A stretch of DNA of 64,000 nt, from assembly GCF_017811155.1 (NCBI RefSeq), contig NZ_JACVCV010000001.1, positions 186,001-250,000 of the forward strand, given 5' to 3'. Positions 53,240-61,758 of the stretch are shown here, in pieces. The translations under genes and the position numbers were made by a program. The stretch is from Lunatimonas salinarum (GTDB lineage Bacteria; Bacteroidota; Bacteroidia; Cytophagales; Cyclobacteriaceae). How positions within the stretch are numbered: position 1 is the first letter of the stretch; the number at the start of each line of letters is the position of its first letter. The notes below the pieces were generated by a model that had not been told where the DNA came from, did not search any database, and worked only from the letters and a program-made list of their open reading frames with translations.

Positions 53240-53260
53240 ACTTGATAAAATTTAACTTGA
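53240..53260 (-). promoter_or_regulatory. direct repeat ACTTGA-N9-ACTTGA, candidate controller box
   Basis: On the plus strand ACTTGA occurs at 53240-53245 and 53255-53260, just ahead of the regulator gene. Position in front of the controller gene and helical-turn-scale spacing resemble C-boxes, which are tandem sites. The strand orientation and consensus are unverified. Confidence 0.4.
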
Positions 53261-53469
53261 CTGTTTTTTGGCAATATATCGAAAATATTAAAATAATAAA
53301 TCGAATAGGTGGAAAATTTCACCGTCTACTGTCGAGGAAAACGGTAAAACAGTTCCTGAAACAAACAGATTAATCCTCTTGCTTTTCCGTTCTCCACCAT
53401 TTCCAACCCAAAACCAGAAAAGACCGGCATTTTTCCGTAATTTCCCACCCTAAACCAAATAGCTCTATA

Positions 53470-54324
53470 ATGACTAGACTTTACATCGTATTTTTCGCAC
53501 TTGCCTGGATTTCCTGCTCGGGGCCACCATCCCAACGAGCAGAAATCAATGTGGCCGACGGATGGCGCACGCTCTTTAATGGAAAAGACCTGGAAAACTG
53601 GCGCATCAAAATCGCCAAACACGAACTGGATGAAAATTTTGCCAATACATTTCGTGTGGAAGACGGCCTCATGAAAGTACGCTATGATGGGTACGAAGCC
53701 TTTGATCGGCAGTACGGCCATATATTCTATGACGAACCGTTTTCCTATTACCTGTACCGCGTAGAGTACCGCTTTGTGGGCGAACAAGCCCCCGAAGGCG
53801 AAGGCTGGGCCCTGCGCAACTCGGGCGTCATGCTGCACGGTCAGAAACCGGAAACCATGACCAAATACCAGGACTTCCCCATCTCCATCGAAGGCCAGCT
53901 CCTGGGTGGAGACGGCACCAACAACCGGACTACCTCCAACCTCTGTACACCCGGCACCAACGTGGTGATCGACGACGAACTCTTTACCCCCCACTGCCTG
54001 AACTCCAGTTCCAAAACCTACCATGGAGAACAATGGGTAGTGGCTGATTTTCTGGTTCTGGGCGACAGCATCATCCACCATATCCTGGAAGGGGACACGG
54101 TATTGACCTACCATAAGCCCCAGATGGGTGGCGGCAACGTCAGCAACCACAATCCAGACGTGAAAAAAGACGGCCAACTCATCTCCGAAGGCTATATCTC
54201 CCTGCAAAGCGAGAGCCATCCCATCGACTTTCGTCGGGTGGAGATCTTCGACCTTTCCGGCTACCAAGCGGAGGGGCGATTGGAAGAAGCTCTACGTGCG
54301 CTGCGAAAAGCAGAAGGCTACTAA
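53470..54324 (+). CDS. DUF1080 lipoprotein, probable 3-keto-glycoside hydrolase
   Basis: 284 residues with a lipoprotein signal (lipobox WISC). DUF1080 signature at 32-42, GWRTLFNGKDLENWRI, then RNSGVMLHGQKPETM, QDFPISIEGQLLGG and GYISLQSESHPIDFRRVEIFDL in the concanavalin-like fold. Recent work on the family, from memory, assigns hydrolysis of 3-keto-glycosides to some members. The neighbouring GH109/Gfo-Idh oxidoreductase could supply such keto-sugars, although it is on the opposite strand. A 313-codon antisense frame here is a shadow. Confidence 0.88.
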   Translation: MTRLYIVFFALAWISCSGPPSQRAEINVADGWRTLFNGKDLENWRIKIAKHELDENFANTFRVEDGLMKVRYDGYEAFDRQYGHIFYDEPFSYYLYRVEYRFVGEQAPEGEGWALRNSGVMLHGQKPETMTKYQDFPISIEGQLLGGDGTNNRTTSNLCTPGTNVVIDDELFTPHCLNSSSKTYHGEQWVVADFLVLGDSIIHHILEGDTVLTYHKPQMGGGNVSNHNPDVKKDGQLISEGYISLQSESHPIDFRRVEIFDLSGYQAEGRLEEALRALRKAEGY

Positions 54325-54363
54325 AAAAATTACCCGAGAAGCTGATTCGCTCACTTCTCGGGT
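54322..54363 (-). terminator. terminator of the Gfo/Idh/MocA gene
   Basis: ACCCGAGAAG pairs perfectly with CTTCTCGGGT (54332-54341, 54354-54363) around a 12-base loop. On the minus strand it is followed by TAATTTTTTTAG, a seven-T tract. It lies in the convergent gap between the DUF1080 gene and the oxidoreductase gene; the plus-strand side has no T tract. Confidence 0.85.
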
Positions 54364-54391
54364 GAAACCATTTCATTGAGCGTATTACAAA

Positions 54392-55801
54392 CTACACCCG
54401 TACACCGGTGGTACCTCCACCTGCTAAGGTGATGTCCACCGGCTTGTTGGATTGCCATGAACCTGCGGTAAAATCGGGTACGTCGATCGAGTTGGAGCGA
54501 TTGGCCACTGACCACTCGCTAAGCGGCGTTATGGCAGACCAAAGCGCAGCATCGTACACATCCTGATCCAACGGAAGTCCGTTTCGCAGGCAATCGATCA
54601 TGCGCCAGTCCATCATAAAATCCATGCCTCCATGGCCTCCGATCTGCTTGGCCATCTCCCCTACTTTTCGGACAATCTCCGGCGTATATTTTTCCTGTAA
54701 CGCCTTCATATCTTCTTCCTTCAACCAGCCATGCCCATCGGATACTCCCTCCTGTGGCCATTTTTGCGCCATGGCCTTGGTGCCGCTTACCAAATGAATG
54801 CGGGAATACGGACGTGGAGAAGTCACATCATGCTGAATCATAATAGACCGGCCCTTTTTGGTCTTTACCATGGTGGTGTTCATGTTACCGCGATATCTTT
54901 CGTTGGCAAATGAATTGTAATAGGAGTCTTCGGCTGCAAGCTTTTGGGCGTGGGCCTGCATCATAAAGTCCTTGCTGGACAACGAGGTTAGGTAGTCCAT
55001 CTGATCACCCCGGTTGATGTCCATGATTTGGCAGATGGGGCCCAGCCCATGGGTTGGGTATAGGTTTCCATCTCTAAAATTTTCGATCAAACGCCACATT
55101 TCCTGATAACCCGACCCCTTTTTGAAATTGAGGTCCATCAGGTCGTGGATATAAGCACCCTCGCCATGAATGATTTCACCAAAATAGCCATCCCGCGCCA
55201 TGCTCAGGGTCATCAGTTCAAAGAAATCATAGCAGCAGTTTTCTAGCATCATGCAATGCTTCTTGGTACGCTCAGACGTCTCTACCAATTGCCAGCATTC
55301 TTCCAGCGTAACGGCAGCGGGCACTTCGGTGGCTGCATGCTTACCGGATTCCATCGCATACACCGCCATAGGGGTATGCCACTGCCAGGGCGTAGCGATG
55401 TAGATCAGGTCCAGGTCATCCCTATCTACCATCTTCTTCCAGGCATAGGAACTGCCGCTGTAGGTCACAGGTTTGTGAGGGGTGCCCTCGAGACTCTTAA
55501 CCACCTTATCCACCATTTCCGGACGTAGATCGCAAAGGGCTTTGATTTCCACTCCTTCTATTTTGCTTAGCCGATTCACAGCTCCAGGTCCGCGCATGCC
55601 CAGCCCAATCACTCCCACCCGGACGGTATTTATCTTTGGTGCTGCAAAGCCGGACATGTTGAATCGCTGATTGTGTTTTCTCAGACTTTGGATCTTAACC
55701 TGGTCCAATTGCTCCTGACTGAAGCCACTGATTCCTGCTCCAACCAGTCCCATTCCCGCCAATCCGGATATCTTCAGAAAATCTCTTCTTTTGTTACTCA
55801 T
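54392..55801 (-). CDS. Gfo/Idh/MocA oxidoreductase, GH109 type, Tat-exported
   Basis: 469 residues from the ATG of MSNKRRDFLK; a longer frame starts 24 codons upstream without support. The twin-arginine signal RRDFLK (R5-R6) directs folded export with bound NAD. The Rossmann turn is RVGVIGLGMRGPGAV. The GH109 pattern is clear: WHTPMAVYAMESGKH, EVPAAVTLEECW, KHCMMLENCCYDFFELM, GEGAYIHDL and GNLYPTHGLGPICQIMDINRGD. GH109 enzymes cleave alpha-N-acetylgalactosaminides through a transient keto step. It is adjacent to DUF1080 and DUF5009 genes, consistent with amino-sugar glycan breakdown. Confidence 0.92.
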   Translation of the reverse strand: MSNKRRDFLKISGLAGMGLVGAGISGFSQEQLDQVKIQSLRKHNQRFNMSGFAAPKINTVRVGVIGLGMRGPGAVNRLSKIEGVEIKALCDLRPEMVDKVVKSLEGTPHKPVTYSGSSYAWKKMVDRDDLDLIYIATPWQWHTPMAVYAMESGKHAATEVPAAVTLEECWQLVETSERTKKHCMMLENCCYDFFELMTLSMARDGYFGEIIHGEGAYIHDLMDLNFKKGSGYQEMWRLIENFRDGNLYPTHGLGPICQIMDINRGDQMDYLTSLSSKDFMMQAHAQKLAAEDSYYNSFANERYRGNMNTTMVKTKKGRSIMIQHDVTSPRPYSRIHLVSGTKAMAQKWPQEGVSDGHGWLKEEDMKALQEKYTPEIVRKVGEMAKQIGGHGGMDFMMDWRMIDCLRNGLPLDQDVYDAALWSAITPLSEWSVANRSNSIDVPDFTAGSWQSNKPVDITLAGGGTTGVRV

Positions 55802-55903
55802 ACTTACTGCTATAAAATTAATGTTATCGGGTTTTCGTAGATCAATTGCTCGGAAGGTAAGGTAAATCGCCAATTCCCCGTCCTCTTTTTACATGAACAG
55901 TGC

Positions 55904-57007
55904 TTATATCTTGAAGAATATTTTCTTTTTGTACAGAAAATAGCACAGGTACCACATGGCTCCCAAAGTCAATAGGGAGTTGATCAGCTTTTGGAACGAT
56001 TCGGGAACACCGATCGCTTCCAAGACGCCCATATTGAAGATTCCCACAAAACCGAAGAGCCACGATCCAAGTACGTTGGCGAATAGATAGATAAAGATCG
56101 GGTTCATTCCGACTATAATAAACCCGCGGGTCCAAGATTGCACCTTTTTCATATCCACCAGCCAGTAAAACAACGCCAAGGCAAGCAAGGCCCATCCTCC
56201 GGAGGCCAGCACAAAAGAAGTGGTACTGATCCGCTTGATGATCGGCGTCAACGAAGTCCAGTCCAGGGCATAGCCCAATACCAGACTTGCCAGTCCAGCC
56301 AGCGCAAAGACTTTGATTTTCTGGTTATCGTCACGTTGGCTCAGGAGGAAGTTACCGCACATAGCCCCCCAGAGCGTGTGCACGGCAGTAGGTATGCAGT
56401 TGATGGCTACCCAACCGCCGCCGTTGATCTTACCCATCAACAACATATCGGTGTAGCTGCCAAAATTTTCACCCTTGACAAAGGGTGTTTCCGGGTTGTA
56501 TAGTCGATACATCACCTCGGTGAGGATCAGCAGGCCCACGGATATGCCAAGTTGAACCTTCCAAGGCTTTTGCAACAAGAAGTAGGTCAAAAGGATGGTA
56601 AAGGAAAGTTGGGTAAGCACATTCCACAGCTCAAACACCAACTTTTGGCTGTATACGCAATGAAGACCGGTGCCAAACAGAAACAGCAGAAAACAGCGCT
56701 TAAGGATGTGCCGGGTGACCTGTGAATTGTCTCCTCCTGCACTTAGGCGCTTATTGAGGGAAAAAGGCATGGCCACGCCCACGATAAACATAAAGAAAGG
56801 CTGTATCAAATCCCAAAACCTCAGTCCATTCCAGGGATGGTGGGTAAACTGAACCATCAGGCTGTGCCCGAAGGAATCTTCCGGAAACATGCCGATCAAG
56901 TGACGGTACAAGAGCGCACTCTCTGCAATCAGTAAGAACATAGTGATGCCCCTGTAAGCATCCAATGAAACCAACCGTTGTTGGCCTGTGAGGTTTGGTG
57001 TAGACAT
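55904..57007 (-). CDS. DUF5009/NagX-like membrane acyltransferase
   Basis: 367 residues, about ten hydrophobic segments. The N-terminus RLVSLDAYRGITMFLLI is the DUF5009 hallmark, seen also in heparan-alpha-glucosaminide N-acetyltransferase-like proteins. A conserved FTHHPWNGLRFWDLIQPFFMFIVGVAMPFS follows. It probably transfers acetyl groups across the membrane to amino sugars, suiting a cluster that degrades hexosamine glycans. It lies 102 bp upstream of the GH109 gene on the same strand; cotranscription is possible. A TATTTTG-type element occurs in its upstream region (minus strand near 57035). Confidence 0.85.
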   Translation of the reverse strand: MSTPNLTGQQRLVSLDAYRGITMFLLIAESALLYRHLIGMFPEDSFGHSLMVQFTHHPWNGLRFWDLIQPFFMFIVGVAMPFSLNKRLSAGGDNSQVTRHILKRCFLLFLFGTGLHCVYSQKLVFELWNVLTQLSFTILLTYFLLQKPWKVQLGISVGLLILTEVMYRLYNPETPFVKGENFGSYTDMLLMGKINGGGWVAINCIPTAVHTLWGAMCGNFLLSQRDDNQKIKVFALAGLASLVLGYALDWTSLTPIIKRISTTSFVLASGGWALLALALFYWLVDMKKVQSWTRGFIIVGMNPIFIYLFANVLGSWLFGFVGIFNMGVLEAIGVPESFQKLINSLLTLGAMWYLCYFLYKKKIFFKI

Positions 57008-57227
57008 GTGGAGGGAAAATCGTTAGTCGCTTCAAAATAGGTTTAGATCAAGCAAATTGACTAATCCGAAGAAAGGTCAACCTTCAAATATACTAGTTCC
57101 CGACAAACGCCCAAACAACTTTGCTTGGAATGGCTCAAAATACACCGTTCAGCAGAAAACAATAGGCAAAACTTGGGAAATCCATACGATATTGCGGCCA
57201 AACTGGTATATTCATAAAAAAATACCT

Positions 57228-58334
57228 ATGAGATACCTTTTGCTTTTACTCGCATCGTTTGCAATAGCCTGCACCGGCACAGCTCCCGGTGATCCTACCG
57301 AAACCAAAATCACAACAGAAGCCGATGTGAATCAACTGCTTCTCAAAGACCATAAGCCCGTATCCCTTTACAAAAATCAGCACACGCCGATCAGCAAGGC
57401 AAAATTCCCGGTCATCGACATGCATTCCCATACCTATGCCCGCACGGTGGAAGAGTTGGACGCTTGGGTGGAAACCATGGACCGGGTGGGCATAGACAAA
57501 ACGGTACTGCTTACCTACGAAACCGGTCCGAAATTCGATTCCCTGATGCAGGTGTATTCCCGGCACGAGGGGCGGTTTTTACTTTTCTGTGGATTTGACT
57601 ATACGGGCTACGACCAGCCGGGATTTGGACCGGCAGCCGTGAAGGAGCTGGAACGCTGCGTAGCCGCCGGAGCGGTGGGTGTAGGCGAACTGGGCGATAA
57701 GGGATCCGGATTATTTTACTCCCGGCCTACCAAGGCCTATGGGATGCACGTAAACGATGCCCGCATGAAGCCCCTGCTGGAAAAATGTGCGGAGCTCAAT
57801 ATCCCCATCAATATCCACGTAGCCGAACCTATCTGGATGTACCAACCCATGGATGAAACCAATGACGGCCTGATGAATGCCTTCCGCTGGAGACTGGATG
57901 ACAAAGAAGGCATCGTAGACCATGCCGGCATGCTGGAAATCCTGGAGGATGCAGTAGCACAAAACCCAAAGACCACCTTTATCGCCTGCCATTACGGTAA
58001 CTGTTCCTACGACCTGAGCCTCGTCGGAAACATGCTCGACAAATACCCGAACCTCTACTTGGACAACAGCGCAAGGTATGCGGAAACAGCCACCATCCCC
58101 CGTACCGTAAACAGGTTTTACAGCCGCTATGCCGACCGAATACTCTACGGAACCGACATGGGCAGAAACGAGGCCATGTACCTGACCACCTTTCGGATCA
58201 TGGAAACCGAGGACGAGCATTTTTACGACCGGGGGATCTCGGGATACCACTGGCCTATGAACGGCTATGGACTGAGTGAAGAGGTATTGAAGAAAGTGTA
58301 CCACGATAATGCCAAAAAAATGCTGGGGCTTTGA
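57228..58334 (+). CDS. lipoprotein amidohydrolase (Amidohydrolase_2 family)
   Basis: 368 residues from the ATG of MRYLLLLLASFAIAC (57 upstream in-frame codons are non-signal sequence). The lipidation site is C15. H66-S-H68 in VIDMHSHTY is the N-terminal metal motif. The central IPINIHVAEP and FIACHYGNCSYD supply further histidines, and the late RILYGTDMGRN supplies the catalytic aspartate. This pattern is the PF04909 (aminocarboxymuconate decarboxylase/TIM-barrel) family, often called TatD-like or predicted metal-dependent hydrolase. It is divergent from the DUF5009 gene. Substrate unknown; the context suggests a sugar lactone or related compound. Confidence 0.88.
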   Translation: MRYLLLLLASFAIACTGTAPGDPTETKITTEADVNQLLLKDHKPVSLYKNQHTPISKAKFPVIDMHSHTYARTVEELDAWVETMDRVGIDKTVLLTYETGPKFDSLMQVYSRHEGRFLLFCGFDYTGYDQPGFGPAAVKELERCVAAGAVGVGELGDKGSGLFYSRPTKAYGMHVNDARMKPLLEKCAELNIPINIHVAEPIWMYQPMDETNDGLMNAFRWRLDDKEGIVDHAGMLEILEDAVAQNPKTTFIACHYGNCSYDLSLVGNMLDKYPNLYLDNSARYAETATIPRTVNRFYSRYADRILYGTDMGRNEAMYLTTFRIMETEDEHFYDRGISGYHWPMNGYGLSEEVLKKVYHDNAKKMLGL

Positions 58335-58468
58335 GCCCGGCAAAATGGCCCAGCTTGGAGAAGGCTGACAAACGAAATGGTTCGATTCCAGTCTACTTCT
58401 ATTTTTGTAAAGATACTGATTCTTATATTTACTGTGTTTCGCCCACTATAATTAAAGTGAGGTTAGTA

Positions 58469-59716
58469 TCAGTCCCTCTCATCTCCAATTATAATAAAAT
58501 CTAAATTATTCAACTCAGGAGATAAAATGTTTTCTAATGAAAGCTTGCCTGTTAATTCGTTAACACAAATTTTAAGTAATCTTTGATATCCATCATCATT
58601 AAAATTTAATATTATATAATTAAAGGTCGTTAGATCTAGTACTTCCTTATCTTGAAATAATATTTTTGGATTTGTAATTTCAGAAATTGTCAATGTATGC
58701 TTTTCATGATCCCATGATAAAGATGTTACATATTTAAGTTTAGGATGCTTACACAAAACATGACTTAGATGATCAATCTTAATTATATCATTTCGCTGAA
58801 TCAAATCTTTCCAATTTGTTTTTTCCACTGAATTAATTATTAGATTATCTACTTCATTAAATACTTCTCCCGTAGAAGGTATACTAAAATAATCGCTTGC
58901 CATTTTCAAGAATTCTCCTGAATTGTACATCCAGAACAATTGTCCAGACTTATCTGCAAACTCTTTTATTAATTCCTCTCGAGGTATAAACATTTTATTT
59001 GATGAAGAATCAACCCACCAATCTTCCTTCAGATCATCATTTATGAAAATTATATTTTTCTTATTTTGCACAGAAAATTTGATTATTTGCAACCACAAAA
59101 TTAAATCACCATATTTTTGGAATCCAATTTTCTTTGAGTTAGAAAAATCCTTATATCCTGGAGGAATTTGATTATCATACCTAAACTTTCCGTGTTCTAT
59201 AATTTCTAATATTTCATCGAAACTAAATTCCTCTCCTATAATAAAATTCCTATATATAGAATTATAAATTATATCCTCTTTTGATTGTTGATTCAGTTTT
59301 TCAATTTGAAGCTGAACTTGTTTATCCAAATCCTTTTCAAATTTTTGAATTTCTGAATCAAGTGCGTCGAAAATTTGGGGATCGAGATATGGATGCTTAT
59401 CTGATTTTTTCGTTCTTTTCTTTAGTTCATCAAAGTGATTCTTTATACTCTTTAAATGAGAGTTCAAATTAATATATCGTGATTTAGCATTTTGAAAGCC
59501 TTTGCCTTTGTTTTTATCTAATTCAAAAGCTACATGGTTTGGAATCCATAAACATCCCTTAGCACGCTCGAATATTTTTTCAAAAATCATAACAGTTTGT
59601 TCCGAATATTCGTAGAAGTTGAGTAACGAAGAAGAATCGAATACAAACACACAATTATCCCAAAGTAATTTCTCTTTTTCTTTTGTTATAAAATATTTTG
59701 AATATTGGTCTCTCAT
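58469..59716 (-). CDS. PIN-like domain protein (DUF4935-type), AT-rich island gene
   Basis: 415 residues. The N-terminal half is a PIN-type nuclease fold: FVFDSSSLLNFY with D27, then PNHVAFELDKNKG with E65, a long helical insertion (about 75-150), and IIFINDDLKEDWW with a further Asp pair near 220. The C-terminal half is not recognised. PIN-like proteins of this size occur in defence islands and as toxins. The gene is much richer in A/T than its neighbours and lies between sugar genes, so it was probably acquired horizontally. No antitoxin-like partner is adjacent. Confidence 0.82.
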   Translation of the reverse strand: MRDQYSKYFITKEKEKLLWDNCVFVFDSSSLLNFYEYSEQTVMIFEKIFERAKGCLWIPNHVAFELDKNKGKGFQNAKSRYINLNSHLKSIKNHFDELKKRTKKSDKHPYLDPQIFDALDSEIQKFEKDLDKQVQLQIEKLNQQSKEDIIYNSIYRNFIIGEEFSFDEILEIIEHGKFRYDNQIPPGYKDFSNSKKIGFQKYGDLILWLQIIKFSVQNKKNIIFINDDLKEDWWVDSSSNKMFIPREELIKEFADKSGQLFWMYNSGEFLKMASDYFSIPSTGEVFNEVDNLIINSVEKTNWKDLIQRNDIIKIDHLSHVLCKHPKLKYVTSLSWDHEKHTLTISEITNPKILFQDKEVLDLTTFNYIILNFNDDGYQRLLKICVNELTGKLSLENILSPELNNLDFIIIGDERD

Positions 59717-59778
59717 ATTTTCTGTATTGAAGCTGACTAATTATTGCCACTACCTTTTGATCGGCACACCTGCCTACC

Positions 59779-59982
59779 CTACCGCCGCTTCTGCTTTGCC
59801 TTCCTATTTCTCAAATGAGAAAACGCAATTAACGATAAGCTGACACCAAGTAACATCGAGCTAGTTGAAGTGAGCGTCCATTTACCGGTAGCCTCTCCAC
59901 CAACTAACGAATACAGAACAATTCCGAACGAACCTCCCGCACACGCTAGCAGTACAAATAAAACCATTCTATCTTTTTCCAT
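59779..59982 (-). CDS. small two-helix membrane protein, unknown
   Basis: 67 residues with two hydrophobic segments (about 5-25 and 40-56) and a basic tail (HLRNRKAKQKRR). It resembles small hypothetical proteins of Bacteroidota with no known function. It lies upstream of the PIN-domain gene by 62 bp. A longer antisense-free leader extends to the palindrome promoter at 60191-60227. Confidence 0.5.
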   Translation of the reverse strand: MEKDRMVLFVLLACAGGSFGIVLYSLVGGEATGKWTLTSTSSMLLGVSLSLIAFSHLRNRKAKQKRR

Positions 59983-60280
59983 TTTCCTTAAAGTTAAAGA
60001 ACAACCTAGATTTCACCCAACACGTGCCGGAAAAGAGACGTTCTGCCTGCACCTGCGCAGAGATTATTTCACCAAGCCTAACCTGTAGTCGCTGTTGCAA
60101 CCGCGGCTGCTTCGGATCCATTGTACCAAGTGCGGCACCTGATCGACTTGATGTGGTATTGGTTCTTTTAGCTGAACTTGACCCCAACATTAAAGATAAA
60201 ACCACCTCACTGAAAAAAATTTCAGTGGATCATTTTTTACCAAAGCGATTAACAATATTTCTTCAACCACTCCTAATTAC
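59983..60280. other. gene-poor junction with repeated palindrome
   Basis: Nearly 300 bp at the edge of the AT-rich PIN island. It contains only short overlapping frames on both strands, none with recognisable similarity. It also holds the palindrome and -7-like element at 60191-60227. It may be a scar of insertion or decay. Confidence 0.4.
60191..60227 (-). promoter_or_regulatory. second copy of palindrome CACTGAAA-N4-TTTCAGTG with -7-like TATCTTTA
   Basis: CACTGAAA (60208-60215) and TTTCAGTG (60220-60227) form a perfect 8-bp inverted repeat. On the minus strand TATCTTTA lies nine bp beyond it, the same distance as TATATTTG in the copy at 50814-50855. It could drive the small membrane gene that starts at 59982. 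Confidence 0.4.
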
Positions 60281-61705
60281 TCACGGATTGGACAGCACAA
60301 TCCTTCGATATGACGTCAAGGATGGCAAACCGGTATCTTCTACTTCCAAGATGATATGCAGCTCCCTGCCTTTTAAATCGGGCATGGAAAACCGTATTTC
60401 GTCGGCATGGGGGGCAGGAAACTGCAGATCTCCGCCCGTACCACCGGCCTCGCGGTAAACCCACCAGTGATACCTCAGCGCGTGCCCATCCGGATCGTGG
60501 CTTCCTTTGGCACTTAGCAGCACCTCCGCCGCAACGGGTACCTTGGCCGTTGCCAAGGCTTTGCCCTCGTTTCCATTGAGCACCACCACGGGATTATGAT
60601 TGGCTCCCGTAAAATCATCGGCTATGTTCCAATCCATACGGGCGGCAAAGTCGTGCTGGTAGGCTTTTCGGAAGCGCCATATAGTGGCCTGATTCGATGC
60701 CTCGATGCGGCCGTCGGGCAGACGCACCTCGTCTTGGGTATGCACCGAGGAAGTCCAAATACTACCTGCCTCACCAAAGGACCTATACCGCTCGTATCTT
60801 CCTCCCCATCCCCCGTAGGTGGGGCTTTTGTACCAAGCCAGTCCATTTTGGATCAACCCGATAAAGGAAGGGGTATCTCCCTCCATGATGTAGTCCGAGG
60901 GAAGGTAATTTTCCCCCAGCGGTCCATGCCCTTCCATCACATGTTCCCGCAACCAAGGATTGTCCACCAACTCAAAATAGTACCCGGGCCCATTTTTATA
61001 CCATCGGTCTCCGGATATCCCGGTCCAGGTAGCTTTGTAGTACTCACGCCAATTGTCCCCCGCACTGGCATCTACGATGTAAAAAATGTCGGGGAATTCC
61101 TGTCGGATCCAGGGGCCTGCAAAATCCTGGTCGGAAATCGCGTAGACACGGATTTTCTCCACAAAACGCTTCACTTCCTCCTCTGAGCGGGTTTGACGCA
61201 CTTTCCAAAGGGCCTGAGCCAGGCAGTTGGCCCCACCCCAGACCGATACCCATAGCGGTCGGGGATCTGATCTATCCACCGCGGCTATCAGCAAGTCGGA
61301 TCCGGGGGAGTCCTTGCCCTCTCCTACCCCATCCATGCTGTACAGCGGCAGATGGGAACGCACCACACCGAGTAGTTCGGCTTCACTTGGATAGCCCGAA
61401 GAATGGATATCCAGGTTTTTTTTGACCTTCCCGTAGTCCCGAATCAACTGTTCGATCTTATCCTGACGGGTTTGATTGCGGAGGTGGGTACTGGTGGTGG
61501 CTGCGATGCCCTCTATGTCCATTTCGTTGGCATACACCAACAGACGTACCAGAGACTGCTGGTCATCGGGCTCGTTGGTGATGTCCGTCAGTACAAACAA
61601 CCGTTGTTTTGCGGGCTTTTCAAATGCTAGCTGCGTCTGGGCTACAGTCCCACCAACCAAGAACAGTAGGTTAATCAAGAAAGCAAATCGGTGAATCGTC
61701 GTCAT
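60281..61705 (-). CDS. exported DUF1593 nucleoside-hydrolase-like protein
   Basis: 474 residues with a signal peptide (cleavage near VAQT). The N-terminal domain starts RLFVLTDITNEPDDQQSLVRLLVYANEMDIEGIAATTST, the inosine-uridine nucleoside hydrolase-type metal-binding pattern with DxxNExDDxxS instead of the usual DxDxGxDDA. The C-terminal region (about 370-474, VVVLNGNEGKALATAKVPV..) is an Ig-like or cellulose-binding-like DUF1593 domain. Substrates are probably glycosides or N-ribosides outside the cytoplasm. It lies 53 bp downstream of the SGNH esterase gene and is likely cotranscribed with it. Confidence 0.85.
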   Translation of the reverse strand: MTTIHRFAFLINLLFLVGGTVAQTQLAFEKPAKQRLFVLTDITNEPDDQQSLVRLLVYANEMDIEGIAATTSTHLRNQTRQDKIEQLIRDYGKVKKNLDIHSSGYPSEAELLGVVRSHLPLYSMDGVGEGKDSPGSDLLIAAVDRSDPRPLWVSVWGGANCLAQALWKVRQTRSEEEVKRFVEKIRVYAISDQDFAGPWIRQEFPDIFYIVDASAGDNWREYYKATWTGISGDRWYKNGPGYYFELVDNPWLREHVMEGHGPLGENYLPSDYIMEGDTPSFIGLIQNGLAWYKSPTYGGWGGRYERYRSFGEAGSIWTSSVHTQDEVRLPDGRIEASNQATIWRFRKAYQHDFAARMDWNIADDFTGANHNPVVVLNGNEGKALATAKVPVAAEVLLSAKGSHDPDGHALRYHWWVYREAGGTGGDLQFPAPHADEIRFSMPDLKGRELHIILEVEDTGLPSLTSYRRIVLSNP

Positions 61706-61758
61706 AGGTAGATCGTTTGGTACAGTGTTTTTATCGAGTCAGGCTGCCTTAACCTGAC

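Noticed and set aside
53326-54267. 313-codon minus-strand frame opposite DUF1080
   Set aside because: It is antisense to a strongly supported lipoprotein gene with family motifs, and its translation has no recognisable domain.
57711-58343. 210-codon minus-strand frame opposite the amidohydrolase
   Set aside because: Antisense shadow of a gene with clear metal motifs; no start context or family.
58340-58420. intact tRNA gene
   Set aside because: T-arm core is present, but the anticodon arm and acceptor pairing are missing, so it is not called as a tRNA.
60024-60458. 144-codon plus-strand frame at the PIN-island junction
   Set aside because: Low-complexity Cys/Ser-rich translation, overlaps the supported DUF1593 gene, and contains the palindrome.
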